NCBI GenBank assembly: GCA_021845835.1
Contig: JAJZVE010000017.1
Location: forward strand, 1 to 17,957
Source of the DNA: Pseudomonadota bacterium
GTDB lineage: Bacteria > Pseudomonadota > Alphaproteobacteria > Acetobacterales > Acetobacteraceae
Direction: 5' to 3'
DNA: 17,957 bases
In this document: positions 1-8,850 of the stretch, in pieces
Layout: the number at the start of each line of letters is the position of its first letter
Position numbering within the stretch: the first letter of the stretch is position 1
The notes under the pieces: model-generated
Databases searched by the model: none
What the model saw: only the letters and a program-made list of their open reading frames with translations
What the model was told of the DNA's origin: nothing
Translations under genes and position numbers: made by a program

Positions 1-1
1 G

Positions 2-1306
<1,305 letters not shown>

Positions 1307-1462
1307 TCGACGCTGTCGGAATGGCAGATATCTCGCGCCTGGATAGCTTGCAGCGCAAGCCGGCCTATGCTTGCTCTACCGGCAGGGCCGGCATCCTGGC
1401 ATACTGAAAAATCTCCGCCGGCAGGGTCCGGACCCGCCGCGCCGGCATGGGAAGGAAGCGAC
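1307..1462 (+). promoter_or_regulatory. Intergenic region with dyads before the oxidoreductase unit
   Basis: This gap between purB and the GltD-like gene holds several symmetric elements. One hairpin has a 6-bp stem GCTTGC/GCAAGC with loop AGC (1346-1360). A second has stem CCGGC/GCCGG with loop AGG (1379-1391). A perfect 12-base palindrome GGGTCCGGACCC lies at 1424-1435, ending 27 bases before the GTG start. The 9-base word CCGGCAGGG occurs at 1379-1387 and again at 1418-1426. No convincing -35/-10 pair stands out, and no T-run follows the hairpins, so a simple intrinsic terminator is unlikely. A promoter or operator role is inferred from position only. Confidence 0.35.
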
Positions 1463-3256
1463 GTGCAGCCGACTGATATCGGTAATCCGGACTACTTCCA
1501 CAAAGTTGTCGATTGCCAATGGGCCTGTCCGGCGCACACGCCGGTGCCCGAATACATCCGCCTGATCGCGGCGGGGCGGTACGCCGACGCCTATATGATC
1601 AACTGGAAATCGAATGTTTTCCCGGGCGTGCTCGGCCGCACCTGCGACCGGCCCTGCGAACCCGCCTGCCGTCGCGGCCGGGTGGAGGCGGAGCCGGTGG
1701 CGATCTGCCGGCTCAAGCGCGTCGCCGCCGACTACAAGGGCGACATCTCCGGCCGCCTGCCGATCCCGCCCGCCGAACGCAACGGCAGGCGCGTCGCCTG
1801 CGTCGGCGCCGGCCCCGCGTCGCTGACGGTCGCGCGCGACCTCGCCGCCGCCGGCTACGACGTGACGGTGTTCGACGGCGAGGCCCAGGCCGGCGGCTTC
1901 ATCCGCTTCCAGATCCCGCGCTTCCGCCTGCCGGAATCCGTCATCGACGAGGAGGTGGGCTACATCCTCGGCCTCGGCGTCGCCGCCCGCCTCGGCGAGC
2001 GGGTGAACAGCCTGAAGGCGCTGCTCGCCGACGGCTATGACGCGGTGTTCGTCGGCTGCGGCGCGCCGCGCGGGCGCGAACTGAACGTGCCCGGCCGCAC
2101 GGAGGCCGCCGCCAACATCCATATCGGCATCGACTGGCTTGCCTCCGTCAGCTTCGGCCATGTGAAATCGATCGGCAAGCGCGTGATCGTGCTGGGCGGC
2201 GGCAACACGGCAATGGATTGCTGCCGCTCCGCCCGCCGCCTCGGCGGCGAGGAGGTGCGCGTGGTGGTGCGCTCCGGCTTCGAGGAGATGAAGGCGTCTC
2301 CCTGGGAGAAGCAGGACGCCATGCGCGAGGACATTCCCATCCTGAACTATCTCGCGCCGAAATCCGTGGTGCACGACAACGGGCGGCTCACCGGCATGAC
2401 GTTCGAGCGCGTGCGCGCCGAATACGACGCAAATGGCCGGCGCAATCTGGTGCCGACCGGCGAGCCGGACGAGTTCATCGCCGCCGATGACGTGCTGGTG
2501 GCGATCGGGCAGGAGAATGCGTTTCCCTGGATCGAGCGCGACGCCGGTATCGCGTTCGAGCGCACCGGCCTGCCGGTGCTCGACCCGACCACGCTGCAAT
2601 CGACCAACCCGCTGGTGTTCTTCGGCGGCGACGCGGCGTTCGGGCCGAAGAACATCATCTGGGCGGTGGCGCACGGGCATGAGGCGGCGATCTCCATCGA
2701 CCTGATGCTGCGCGGCGCCGACCTGCACGACCGGCCGCCGTCGCAGACCACGCTGGTCAGCCAGAAGATGGGCATCCACGAGTGGAGCTACGACAACGCC
2801 GTCTCCATCGACCTGCGCTACAAGGTGCCGCATATCGAGAAGGGGCGGGCGCTCAACGACATCGCCGCGGAGGTGGAACTCGGCTTTGATGCCGAGCTGG
2901 CCTTCAAGGAGGCGCAGCGCTGCCTCAATTGCGACGTGCAGACGGTGTTCGCGCCGAAGCTGTGCATCGAATGCGACGCCTGCGTCGATATCTGCCCCGT
3001 CGATTGCATCACCTTCACCGCGGACGGGGCGGAGGCGGAGCTGCGCACGCGGCTGAACGCGCCGGCGCACAACCTGACGCAGCCGCTTTATGTGGCCAAC
3101 GGACTGAAGACCGGACGGATCATGGCGAAGGACGAGGATGTGTGCCTGCATTGCGGCATGTGCGCGGAACGCTGCCCGACCGGCGCGTGGGACATGCAGC
3201 GTTTCCTGATCGATCTGGCGCAGGTCGGCGCGCGCCAGCCCGCCTATGCCCGGTGA
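1463..3256 (+). CDS. GltD-like FAD/NAD(P) iron-sulfur oxidoreductase with C-terminal 2x[4Fe-4S] ferredoxin domain
   Basis: This is probably the electron-transfer subunit of the adjacent 2-oxoacid oxidoreductase, linking NAD(P) to iron-sulfur clusters. The 597 residues start at GTG 1463, which follows a good ribosome site (GGAAGGA, 1450-1456). The open frame extends further upstream, but that part does not resemble the family. The N-terminal GltD/dihydropyrimidine-dehydrogenase-type cluster domain has Cys18, Cys22, Cys61, Cys65 and Cys69; the usual first CxxCG motif is absent. An FAD-binding VGAGPAS motif lies near 114-120 and a second dinucleotide fold, VLGGGNTAMD, near 243-252. The FAD-closing GGDAAFGPKN is near 388-397. 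After CLNC, the C-terminus carries CIECDACVDICP (Cys501/504/507/511) and CLHCGMCAERCP (Cys561/564/567/571), two classical [4Fe-4S] sites. It is followed after 7 bases by the catalytic subunits. Glutamate synthase small subunit is unlikely, since no gltB is nearby. Confidence 0.88.
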   Translation: MQPTDIGNPDYFHKVVDCQWACPAHTPVPEYIRLIAAGRYADAYMINWKSNVFPGVLGRTCDRPCEPACRRGRVEAEPVAICRLKRVAADYKGDISGRLPIPPAERNGRRVACVGAGPASLTVARDLAAAGYDVTVFDGEAQAGGFIRFQIPRFRLPESVIDEEVGYILGLGVAARLGERVNSLKALLADGYDAVFVGCGAPRGRELNVPGRTEAAANIHIGIDWLASVSFGHVKSIGKRVIVLGGGNTAMDCCRSARRLGGEEVRVVVRSGFEEMKASPWEKQDAMREDIPILNYLAPKSVVHDNGRLTGMTFERVRAEYDANGRRNLVPTGEPDEFIAADDVLVAIGQENAFPWIERDAGIAFERTGLPVLDPTTLQSTNPLVFFGGDAAFGPKNIIWAVAHGHEAAISIDLMLRGADLHDRPPSQTTLVSQKMGIHEWSYDNAVSIDLRYKVPHIEKGRALNDIAAEVELGFDAELAFKEAQRCLNCDVQTVFAPKLCIECDACVDICPVDCITFTADGAEAELRTRLNAPAHNLTQPLYVANGLKTGRIMAKDEDVCLHCGMCAERCPTGAWDMQRFLIDLAQVGARQPAYAR

Positions 3257-3263
3257 GGCTGTC

Positions 3264-5093
3264 ATGACCGCCGTCCGCGTCAACGACTTCGTCGTCCGCT
3301 TCGCCAACATCAACGGCTCCGGCTCGGCCAGCGCGAACCGGCTGTTCGCGCGCGCGATCCAGCGCATGGGCGTGCCGGCAACGCCGCGCAATATCTTCCC
3401 GTCCAACATCCAGGGCCTGCCGACCTGGTACGAAGTGCGGGTCTCGGATGCCGGGCATCTCGGCGCGCGCGGCGGCACCGATTTCATGGTCGCGATGAAC
3501 CCGCAGACCTGGGACAACGACGTGGCCAGCGTCGAGCCGGGCGGCTACCTGTTCTATGATTCGACCCGGCTGGTGCGGAAGCTGCGCGACGACATCACCG
3601 TGCTCGGCATGCCGCTGACGGCGATCTGCAACAGCGAATACAGCGACCCGCGGCAGCGGCAGATTTTCAAGAACGTCATGTATGTCGGCGCGCTGGCCGC
3701 GCTGCTCGACATCGAGCCGGAAGTGGTCGAGCAACTGATCGCCGAGCAGTTCAAGGCGAAAGAGAAGCTGGTCGCGCCGAACGTGCGCGCGATGCGGATC
3801 GGCTACGATCACGCCAGGGCGAATTTCACCTGCCCGATCGAGCTGCGCGTGCGCCGGTCGGACAAGCTGGGGGACCGCATCTTCATCGACGGCAACAGCG
3901 CCGCCGGCCTCGGCGCCGTCTATGGCGGCGCCACCGTGTGCGCGTGGTATCCGATCACGCCGTCAACCTCGCTTGCCGAAGCCTTCATGCGCTACGGCAA
4001 GCGCTACCGCACGGAGCCGGACACCGGCCGCAACCGCGTCGCCGTCGTGCAGGCGGAGGACGAACTGGCCTCCATCGGCATGGTGATCGGGGCCGGCTGG
4101 AACGGCGCGCGCGCCTTTACCGCGACCTCCGGCCCCGGCATTTCGCTGATGCAGGAATTCCTCGGCCTTGCCTATTTCGCCGAGGTTCCGGCCGTGATTT
4201 TCGACGTGCAGCGTGCCGGCCCATCGACCGGCATGCCGACGCGCACGCAGCAATGCGACCTGACGGCCTGCGCCTACGCCTCGCACGGCGACACCAGGCA
4301 CGTGCTGCTGTTCCCCGAAGACCCGCACGAGTGCTTCGAATTCGGCGCGCTTGCCTTCGACCTCGCCGACCGGCTGCAGACGCCGGTGTTCGTGATGCTC
4401 GACCTCGACATCGGCATGAACGAGCGGCTGTGTGCGCCGTTCGCCTGGGACGATACGCGGCGCATGGACCGCGGCAAGGTGATGACCGCGGCCGATCTCG
4501 ACGCCGGGCGGGAATTCGGCCGCTACCTCGACGTGGACCACGACGGCATCACGTACCGCACGCTGCCCGGCGCGCACCCGAGCAAGGGGGCCTATTTCAC
4601 CCGCGGCTCCAGCCGCGACGAGTACGCGCGCTATACCGAGGACGGCGCTGCCTATCAGCGCAACATGGAGCGGCTGCTGCGCAAGTTCGCGACCGCGAAG
4701 CAGTACGTGCCGCGTCCCGTGCAGCGCGACGCCGCCGCGCCGACGCGGTTCGGCGCCATCTACTACGGCTCGACGTCACCGGCGATGGACGAGGCGGCGG
4801 AGCTGCTGGCGGCGCAGGGTGTGGCGCTCGACCTGCTGCGCGTGCGCGGCTTCCCGTTCCACGACGACGTGATCGAGTTCGTCGCGCGCCACGACACGGT
4901 GTTCGTGGTCGAACAGAACCGCGATGCGCAGCTGCGCACGCTGCTGATCAACGAGGGCGAGATCGACCCGGCGAAGCTGGTGCGGGTGCTGCACTACGAC
5001 GGCACGCCGATCACCGCGCGCTTCATCGCCGCCGCCATCGCCGACGCGACGGACGCCGCCAAGATCGTGCCGCTGCGCAAGGCGGTGCCGTGA
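3264..5093 (+). CDS. 2-oxoacid:acceptor oxidoreductase, fused gamma-alpha subunit (KorA-like)
   Basis: This is one half of the thiamine-diphosphate enzyme that oxidises a 2-oxoacid plus CoA to acyl-CoA and CO2, passing electrons to ferredoxin or a partner protein; the reverse reaction is possible. Residues about 8-195 form the gamma-type domain (FANINGSGSASANRL, then GARGGTDFMVAMNPQTW). From about 208 the alpha domain begins, with YPITPSTSLAEAF (Tyr229 onward), QAEDELASIG (Gln263 onward), TSGPGISLMQE and QRAGPSTGMPTRTQQ. The C-terminal third is the transketolase-like domain III. The chosen ATG 3264 (609 residues) has GTGAGG five bases upstream. ATG 3246 would add six residues and overlap the previous gene. 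It lies between its electron-transfer and beta partners. The substrate (2-oxoglutarate, pyruvate, branched-chain or aryl 2-oxoacid) is not decidable from the motifs. Confidence 0.93.
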   Translation: MTAVRVNDFVVRFANINGSGSASANRLFARAIQRMGVPATPRNIFPSNIQGLPTWYEVRVSDAGHLGARGGTDFMVAMNPQTWDNDVASVEPGGYLFYDSTRLVRKLRDDITVLGMPLTAICNSEYSDPRQRQIFKNVMYVGALAALLDIEPEVVEQLIAEQFKAKEKLVAPNVRAMRIGYDHARANFTCPIELRVRRSDKLGDRIFIDGNSAAGLGAVYGGATVCAWYPITPSTSLAEAFMRYGKRYRTEPDTGRNRVAVVQAEDELASIGMVIGAGWNGARAFTATSGPGISLMQEFLGLAYFAEVPAVIFDVQRAGPSTGMPTRTQQCDLTACAYASHGDTRHVLLFPEDPHECFEFGALAFDLADRLQTPVFVMLDLDIGMNERLCAPFAWDDTRRMDRGKVMTAADLDAGREFGRYLDVDHDGITYRTLPGAHPSKGAYFTRGSSRDEYARYTEDGAAYQRNMERLLRKFATAKQYVPRPVQRDAAAPTRFGAIYYGSTSPAMDEAAELLAAQGVALDLLRVRGFPFHDDVIEFVARHDTVFVVEQNRDAQLRTLLINEGEIDPAKLVRVLHYDGTPITARFIAAAIADATDAAKIVPLRKAVP

Positions 5094-5152
5094 TGCGAGC
5101 CGTTCCCACCGGGTTTGCCGCCCCCTTTGTCCGTACGAGTGCGCACGCATGA
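5090..5152 (+). other. 20-codon frame bridging the alpha and beta subunit genes
   Basis: A frame opens with GTG/ATG on the alpha-subunit stop (GTGATG at 5090-5095). It runs 20 codons without a stop (VMRAVPTGFAAPFVRTSAHA) and ends with TGA inside the ATGA that starts the beta subunit (5149-5152). It fills the whole gap between the two genes. It may serve only to carry ribosomes from one gene to the next. No homology is recognised, so production of a stable peptide is doubtful. Confidence 0.25.
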
Positions 5153-6204
5153 GCTTCCTGCCGAAACCCAGGCTGCACCACCCGGAACTGGCCGAGAACG
5201 CGATCGGCTTCACGCGCCGCGACTACGAGGGCGCGCTCTCGACGCTGTGCGCCGGCTGCGGCCACGATTCGATCAGCGCCGCCATCGTCCGCGCCTGCTT
5301 CGAGCTGTCGCTGCCGCCGCATCGCGTCGCCAAGCTGTCCGGCATCGGCTGTTCGTCGAAGACGCCTACCTATTTCCTCGGCGCCTCGCACGGCTTCAAT
5401 TCCGTCCACGGCCGCATGCCGAGCGTGCTGACCGGCGCCTATCTGGCCAATCGCGACCTGATCTATCTCGGCGTGTCCGGTGACGGCGATTCCGCCTCGA
5501 TCGGCCTCGGCCAGTTCGCGCACGCGATGCGGCGCGGCGTGAACATGGTTTATATCGTCGAGAACAACGGCGTTTACGGCCTCACCAAGGGCCAGTTCTC
5601 CGCCACCTCCGACAAGGGGGCGAAGAGCAAAAAGGGCGTTGCCAACACCGATTCGGCGATCGACCTGGTGAGTCTTGCGCTGCAGCTCGGCGCCACCTTC
5701 GTGGCACGCAGCTTCTCCGGCGACAAGACGCAGCTGGTGCCGCTGATCAAGGCGGCGCTGCAGCACGGCGGCGCAGCCCTCATCGACTGCATCTCGCCCT
5801 GCGTGCAGTTCAACAACCACGAAGGCAGCACGAAAAGCTTTGACTACGTGCGCGAGCACAACGAGGCGGTGAACCGGCTTGACGTCATCACCGGCCGCGA
5901 CGAGATCACGGCTGAGTACGCCCCCGGCGAGGTGGAAGTGGTGGCGCAGCACGACGGCAGCCTGCTGCGCCTGCGCAAGCTCGCCGCCGACTACGACCCG
6001 CACGACCGCATCAGGGCGCTCACCTATCTGCAGGAGCGCAGCGCGGCGGGCGAGATCGTCACCGGCCTGCTCTACGTCGATCCCGAGCCGCAGGAGCTGC
6101 ACGCGCATCTCGACACGGTCGCGATGCCGCTGAACGCGCTCGCCGAGGCGGAACTGTGTCCGGGTTCGGCGGCGCTGGCGAAGCTGAACGCGGCGCTGCG
6201 GTAA
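5149..6204 (+). CDS. 2-oxoacid:acceptor oxidoreductase, beta subunit (KorB-like)
   Basis: This is the TPP-diphosphate and Mg-binding half of the 2-oxoacid oxidoreductase, pairing with the gamma-alpha protein upstream. The 351 residues are usual for stand-alone beta subunits. The TPP motif starts at GDGD (111-114) and ends at ENN (138-140), followed by GVYGLTKGQFSAT. Cluster-ligand cysteines match the KorB pattern: LCAGCGH (Cys34, Cys37), GIGCSSKTP (Cys68) and CISPC (Cys214/218), which predicts one [4Fe-4S] cluster within the subunit. The start ATG 5149 lies 55 bases after the alpha stop and has no strong ribosome site. A bridging frame ends on its start codon, so reinitiation is one way it could be translated. 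The gene ends the unit; a repeat-rich gap follows. Confidence 0.94.
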   Translation: MSFLPKPRLHHPELAENAIGFTRRDYEGALSTLCAGCGHDSISAAIVRACFELSLPPHRVAKLSGIGCSSKTPTYFLGASHGFNSVHGRMPSVLTGAYLANRDLIYLGVSGDGDSASIGLGQFAHAMRRGVNMVYIVENNGVYGLTKGQFSATSDKGAKSKKGVANTDSAIDLVSLALQLGATFVARSFSGDKTQLVPLIKAALQHGGAALIDCISPCVQFNNHEGSTKSFDYVREHNEAVNRLDVITGRDEITAEYAPGEVEVVAQHDGSLLRLRKLAADYDPHDRIRALTYLQERSAAGEIVTGLLYVDPEPQELHAHLDTVAMPLNALAEAELCPGSAALAKLNAALR

Positions 6205-6260
6205 ACGACACGCCGTTCTGTTGCTGTTTTATATCGGCGGCCGAAATTGCCGACCGTTCG

Positions 6261-6290
6261 CCGTCATTCTCGCGAAAGCGGGAATCCAGT
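6261..6290. repeat. Short interspersed hairpin repeat, GNRA-loop type
   Basis: The core is ATTCTCGC-GAAA-GCGGGAAT (6266-6285), a stem with one wobble pair closed by a GAAA tetraloop, preceded by CGTC and followed by CCAG. I recognise it as the widespread proteobacterial element whose usual form is CATTCCCGCGAAAGCGGGAA. The downstream stretch GGATGCCCGCGCAGGCGC (about 6321-6340) looks like part of the same mosaic element. It marks repeat accumulation between convergent genes. Confidence 0.75.
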
Positions 6291-6442
6291 CCCCGCGCGC
6301 GGAATTCCACGATGTTTGCCTGGATGCCCGCGCAGGCGCATAGGCGCCAAGGTAGCTTGCGTGTTGCTGCGTTGGGGCGATGCCAGCCTGTTGTTGCCAA
6401 ACATCATCGATACGGGAGTGGCCAGGCCCCACCTTACCCCGG

Positions 6443-6471
6443 CCCTCTCCACCCCAGCGGGGCGGAGAGGG
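6443..6471. repeat. Long perfect-stem hairpin repeat
   Basis: The arms are CCCTCTCC (6443-6450) plus CCCC (6452-6455), and GGGG (6459-6462) plus GGAGAGGG (6464-6471). They pair along 12 positions with a single A/C mismatch around a three-base AGC loop. This matches a common class of proteobacterial dispersed hairpins of the CCCTCTCC...GGAGAGGG type. It is very stable, but without a T-run it is not a textbook terminator. Confidence 0.75.
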
Positions 6472-6558
6472 AGCGCATCAGGCGGCGTCAGCATAATGGG
6501 AGAGCCACCATGCTGGCACGGCTGACCGCCGTTTGCTTCTCCCTCTCGCCAGAATTTC

Positions 6559-6651
6559 CTTACGCCCGGGCTTGTCCCGGTCATCCGCGCCGGCGCGATG
6601 GTGTGGCGCGACGTCGCGGATGCCCAGCCTGCGCCGGGCATGACGGGTAAG
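6559..6651. repeat. Approximately 93-base dispersed repeat with nested inverted arms
   Basis: The outer ends are CTTAC (6559-6563) and GTAAG (6647-6651). Inside are CATCCGCG (6582-6589) and its exact reverse complement CGCGGATG (6615-6622), flanked by CCCGGGCTTGTCCCGG and GCGCCGGGCATGACGGG. The text matches a repeat found in many alphaproteobacterial genomes (GTCATGCCCGGC...GCGGATGCC style). The edges are my estimate from the arm positions. Confidence 0.65.
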
Positions 6652-6834
6652 TCGCCGGCATTCAAAGGATGGTTTTCGGTCCGACGCTGACGCTTTGATG
6701 TCCATCCGTGGCCACCACCTCGCTGCAGACCGGTTCGCGGTGGCGTCAGGAGCGTGGTACCGGTCTGGCCCGAGGCTTGTTCGCAATCAACGCAATCCGC
6801 CGCGCCAGCGTTTTGCTCACGCGCGTCTGCGCTA

Positions 6835-7548
6835 TCACCCCTCCGCCATCGCAATGTAATTCACCCCGACATCCCGCCCGGTCCGCCACCCGCCGCGCAG
6901 CTTCTCCGGCAGCAGCCCGGCGATGTCCGCCAGCCGCAGCCCCGCCGCGCGCAGATAGGTGTCCAGTTCGGCCGGGGTGACGAAGCGGCGCCAGTCATGC
7001 GTGCCGGCGGGCAGCCAGCGCAGCACGTATTCCGCGCCCAGCTTCGCCGTCAGCAACGACCGCCCGGTGCGGTTGACCGTGGAGACGAACAGCAGGCCGC
7101 CCGGCTCCAGCAATCGCGCCAGGGTGCGCAGGAACGCCGCCGGGTCGGCGACGTGCTCCAGCACTTCCAGCGCCGTCACCGCCGGGAACCGTGCGCCCTC
7201 CGCCACCAGCGCCTCCGCCGTCGCCCCGCGGTAGGCGAGCGGCAGGCCCTGGCCCGCGGCATGCGCCTCGGCCGCCGCCAGTGCGGCGCCGGCGGCGTCG
7301 ATGCCGAGTACCTGGTGGCCGCGCCGCGCCAGTGCCTCGGCGGCGAGGCCGGCGCCGCAGCCCACGTCCAGCAGCCGAACCGGGGCGGCGCCGAAGCGGG
7401 TGCCAAGCCGCTCCGCGATCCAGCCGATCCGTGCCGGGTTCATCTGGTGCAGCGGCAGCATCGGCCCCGCCGGGTCCCACCATTGCCCCGCCAGCGCGTC
7501 GAAGCGCGCCACCTCCGCCGGCACGATACTGCCCGCCTGCTCTGCCAT
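6835..7548 (-). CDS. ubiG: Ubiquinone biosynthesis O-methyltransferase UbiG
   Basis: UbiG is an S-adenosylmethionine-dependent methyltransferase that performs both O-methylation steps of ubiquinone synthesis, at the membrane surface. The 237-residue protein has the SAM motif LLDVGCGAGLAAEALA, then VTALEVLEHVADPAAFL and LEPGGLLFVSTVNRT. UbiG-specific ends are present: FDALAGQWWDPAGPMLPLHQMNP near the N-terminus and GVNYIAMA at the C-terminus. The start is ATG 7548, because a strong GGAGGTGG ribosome site lies about ten bases upstream on the minus strand; the frame extends 23 codons further without family similarity. It is divergent from lysC with only 77 bases between them, so the two promoters must be close together. 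No other quinone gene is in the window. Confidence 0.95.
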   Translation of the reverse strand: MAEQAGSIVPAEVARFDALAGQWWDPAGPMLPLHQMNPARIGWIAERLGTRFGAAPVRLLDVGCGAGLAAEALARRGHQVLGIDAAGAALAAAEAHAAGQGLPLAYRGATAEALVAEGARFPAVTALEVLEHVADPAAFLRTLARLLEPGGLLFVSTVNRTGRSLLTAKLGAEYVLRWLPAGTHDWRRFVTPAELDTYLRAAGLRLADIAGLLPEKLRGGWRTGRDVGVNYIAMAEG

Positions 7549-7625
7549 GTTGCTGCCACCTCCGTGCGCCGTTATGTGTGCCGCCCCGACCCGCACCGCA
7601 ACCGCGCACCGGAACACGCCGACCT

Positions 7626-8843
7626 ATGCCTCGCATCGTCATGAAGTTCGGCGGTACCTCCGTCGCCGATCTCGATCGCATCCGCAACGTCGCCGCGCGC
7701 GTCAGGCGCGAGGTCGATGCCGGCAACGAGGTCGCGGTCGTCGTCTCGGCGATGGCCGGCGTTACCAACCAACTGGTCGCCTGGTGCCAGTCGCTGTCGC
7801 CACTGCACGATGCGCGCGAATACGATGCCGTGGTCGCCACCGGCGAGCAGGTCACCGCCGGCCTGACCGCGATCGCCTTGCAGGAGATCGGGGTGGAGGC
7901 GCGGTCCTGGCAGGGCTGGCAGATCCCGCTGCTGACCGACGGCGCGCACGGCAAGGCGCGCATCGACCGCATCGAAGGCGCCGAACTGATCCGCCGCATG
8001 CGGGCCGGCCAGGTGCCGGTGATCGCCGGTTTCCAGGGCATCGGCCCCGATCATCGCGTCACCACGCTCGGACGCGGCGGATCGGACACCTCGGCGGTGG
8101 CGCTGGCCGCGGCGCTGCAGGCGGACCGTTGCGACATCTATACCGACGTGGACGGCATCTATACGACCGACCCGCGCATCGTGGCGAAGGCGCGCAAGCT
8201 CGACAAGATCGCGTACGAGGAAATGCTGGAACTGGCGTCGGTCGGCGCGAAGGTATTGCAGACCCGCAGCGTCGAACTTGCCATGAAGGCGCGGGTGCGG
8301 GTGCAGGTGCTCAGCAGCTTCCAGGATGTGCCCGGAAGCCTTGTGGTGGATGAGGACGAAATCGTGGAAAAGGCAGTGGTCGCCGGCATCGCCTATTCGC
8401 GCGAGGAGGCGAAGGTCACCGTCCGCCGTGTACCCGACCGGCCCGGCGTCGCCGCCGCCGTGTTCGGCCCGCTGGCCGCCGCCGGCGTCAATGTCGATAT
8501 GATCGTGCAGAATGTCGGCGCCGACGGCACCACCGACATGACGTTCACGCTGCCGCGCGCCGACCTGCCGCGGGCGCGCAAGGTACTGGACGAGAATCGA
8601 TCCACTATCGGATTCTCCGAGATCCTTGCCGATCCCGATGTCGCCAAGATCAGCGTCGTCGGCGTCGGCATGCGCAGCCATGCCGGGGTCGCCAACACCA
8701 TGTTCCGCACTCTTGCCGAGAAAGGCATCAACATCCAGGTGATTTCCACCAGCGAGATCAAGGTCAGCGTGCTGATCGGTGCCGAATACACCGAACTCGC
8801 GGTGCGCGCCCTGCACAGCGCCTACGGCCTCGATGCCGCCTGA
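7626..8843 (+). CDS. lysC: Aspartate kinase
   Basis: Aspartate kinase phosphorylates aspartate to 4-phosphoaspartate, the first step to lysine, threonine, methionine and diaminopimelate. The 405 residues are typical of the single-chain form. The kinase signature KFGGTS is at residues 7-12, the substrate and ATP loop TLGRGGSDTSAVALA is near 147-161, and DVDGIYTTDPRIV follows. Two ACT domains fill the C-terminus from about 265, including VNVDMIVQN and GVANTMFRTLAEKGINIQVIS, so allosteric feedback by lysine and/or threonine is expected. The start ATG 7626 gives the conserved opening MPRIVMKFGG. The frame is open far upstream, but that region is the ubiG antisense strand. It is the first gene of a close run with the flavoprotein gene and ptsP. 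Confidence 0.97.
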   Translation: MPRIVMKFGGTSVADLDRIRNVAARVRREVDAGNEVAVVVSAMAGVTNQLVAWCQSLSPLHDAREYDAVVATGEQVTAGLTAIALQEIGVEARSWQGWQIPLLTDGAHGKARIDRIEGAELIRRMRAGQVPVIAGFQGIGPDHRVTTLGRGGSDTSAVALAAALQADRCDIYTDVDGIYTTDPRIVAKARKLDKIAYEEMLELASVGAKVLQTRSVELAMKARVRVQVLSSFQDVPGSLVVDEDEIVEKAVVAGIAYSREEAKVTVRRVPDRPGVAAAVFGPLAAAGVNVDMIVQNVGADGTTDMTFTLPRADLPRARKVLDENRSTIGFSEILADPDVAKISVVGVGMRSHAGVANTMFRTLAEKGINIQVISTSEIKVSVLIGAEYTELAVRALHSAYGLDAA

Positions 8844-8850
8844 TCCCGTC

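Larger units (their letters stand above)
6205..6834. other. Repeat-rich non-coding gap between convergent genes
   Basis: This 630-base stretch separates the beta-subunit gene (plus) from ubiG (minus), which converge on it. I see no credible gene. The open frames that cross it read as translations of common bacterial hairpin repeats (for example FSRKRESSP on the plus strand and HARRRLGIRDVAPH on the minus strand), which are often mis-annotated as small proteins. Three unlike hairpin elements lie at 6261-6290, 6443-6471 and 6559-6651. About 180 bases next to ubiG (6652-6834) show no recognisable feature. The hairpins could end transcription from both sides, but none is followed by a clear T-run. 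Confidence 0.7.

Noticed and set aside
1376..3517. Very long minus-strand open frame (713 codons) opposite the GltD-like gene
   Set aside because: It is a shadow of the plus-strand genes: high GC removes stops in that frame, the protein is rich in Arg, His and Gly with no motifs, and the plus strand carries clear domains.
3938..5152. 404-codon frame inside the alpha-subunit gene
   Set aside because: Arg- and Ala-rich shadow of the alpha gene. Only its last 20 codons, beyond the alpha stop, are of interest as a bridge.
6156..6650. 164-codon plus-strand frame after the beta-subunit gene
   Set aside because: It crosses three dispersed repeats, and its translation matches the usual spurious peptides from such repeats (FSRKRESSP).
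6264..6854. Minus-strand frames of 67-196 codons in the repeat-rich gap
   Set aside because: Same repeats read on the other strand (HARRRLGIRDVAPH type); no ribosome site and no family similarity.
7191..7625. Upstream extension of lysC by 145 codons
   Set aside because: That stretch is antisense to ubiG and low-complexity (Pro, Arg, Ala); aspartate kinases begin at the MPRIVMKFGG position.
7549..7625. Lysine riboswitch before lysC
   Set aside because: Only 77 bases separate ubiG and lysC, too short for a lysine riboswitch, and no matching conserved stems are visible.
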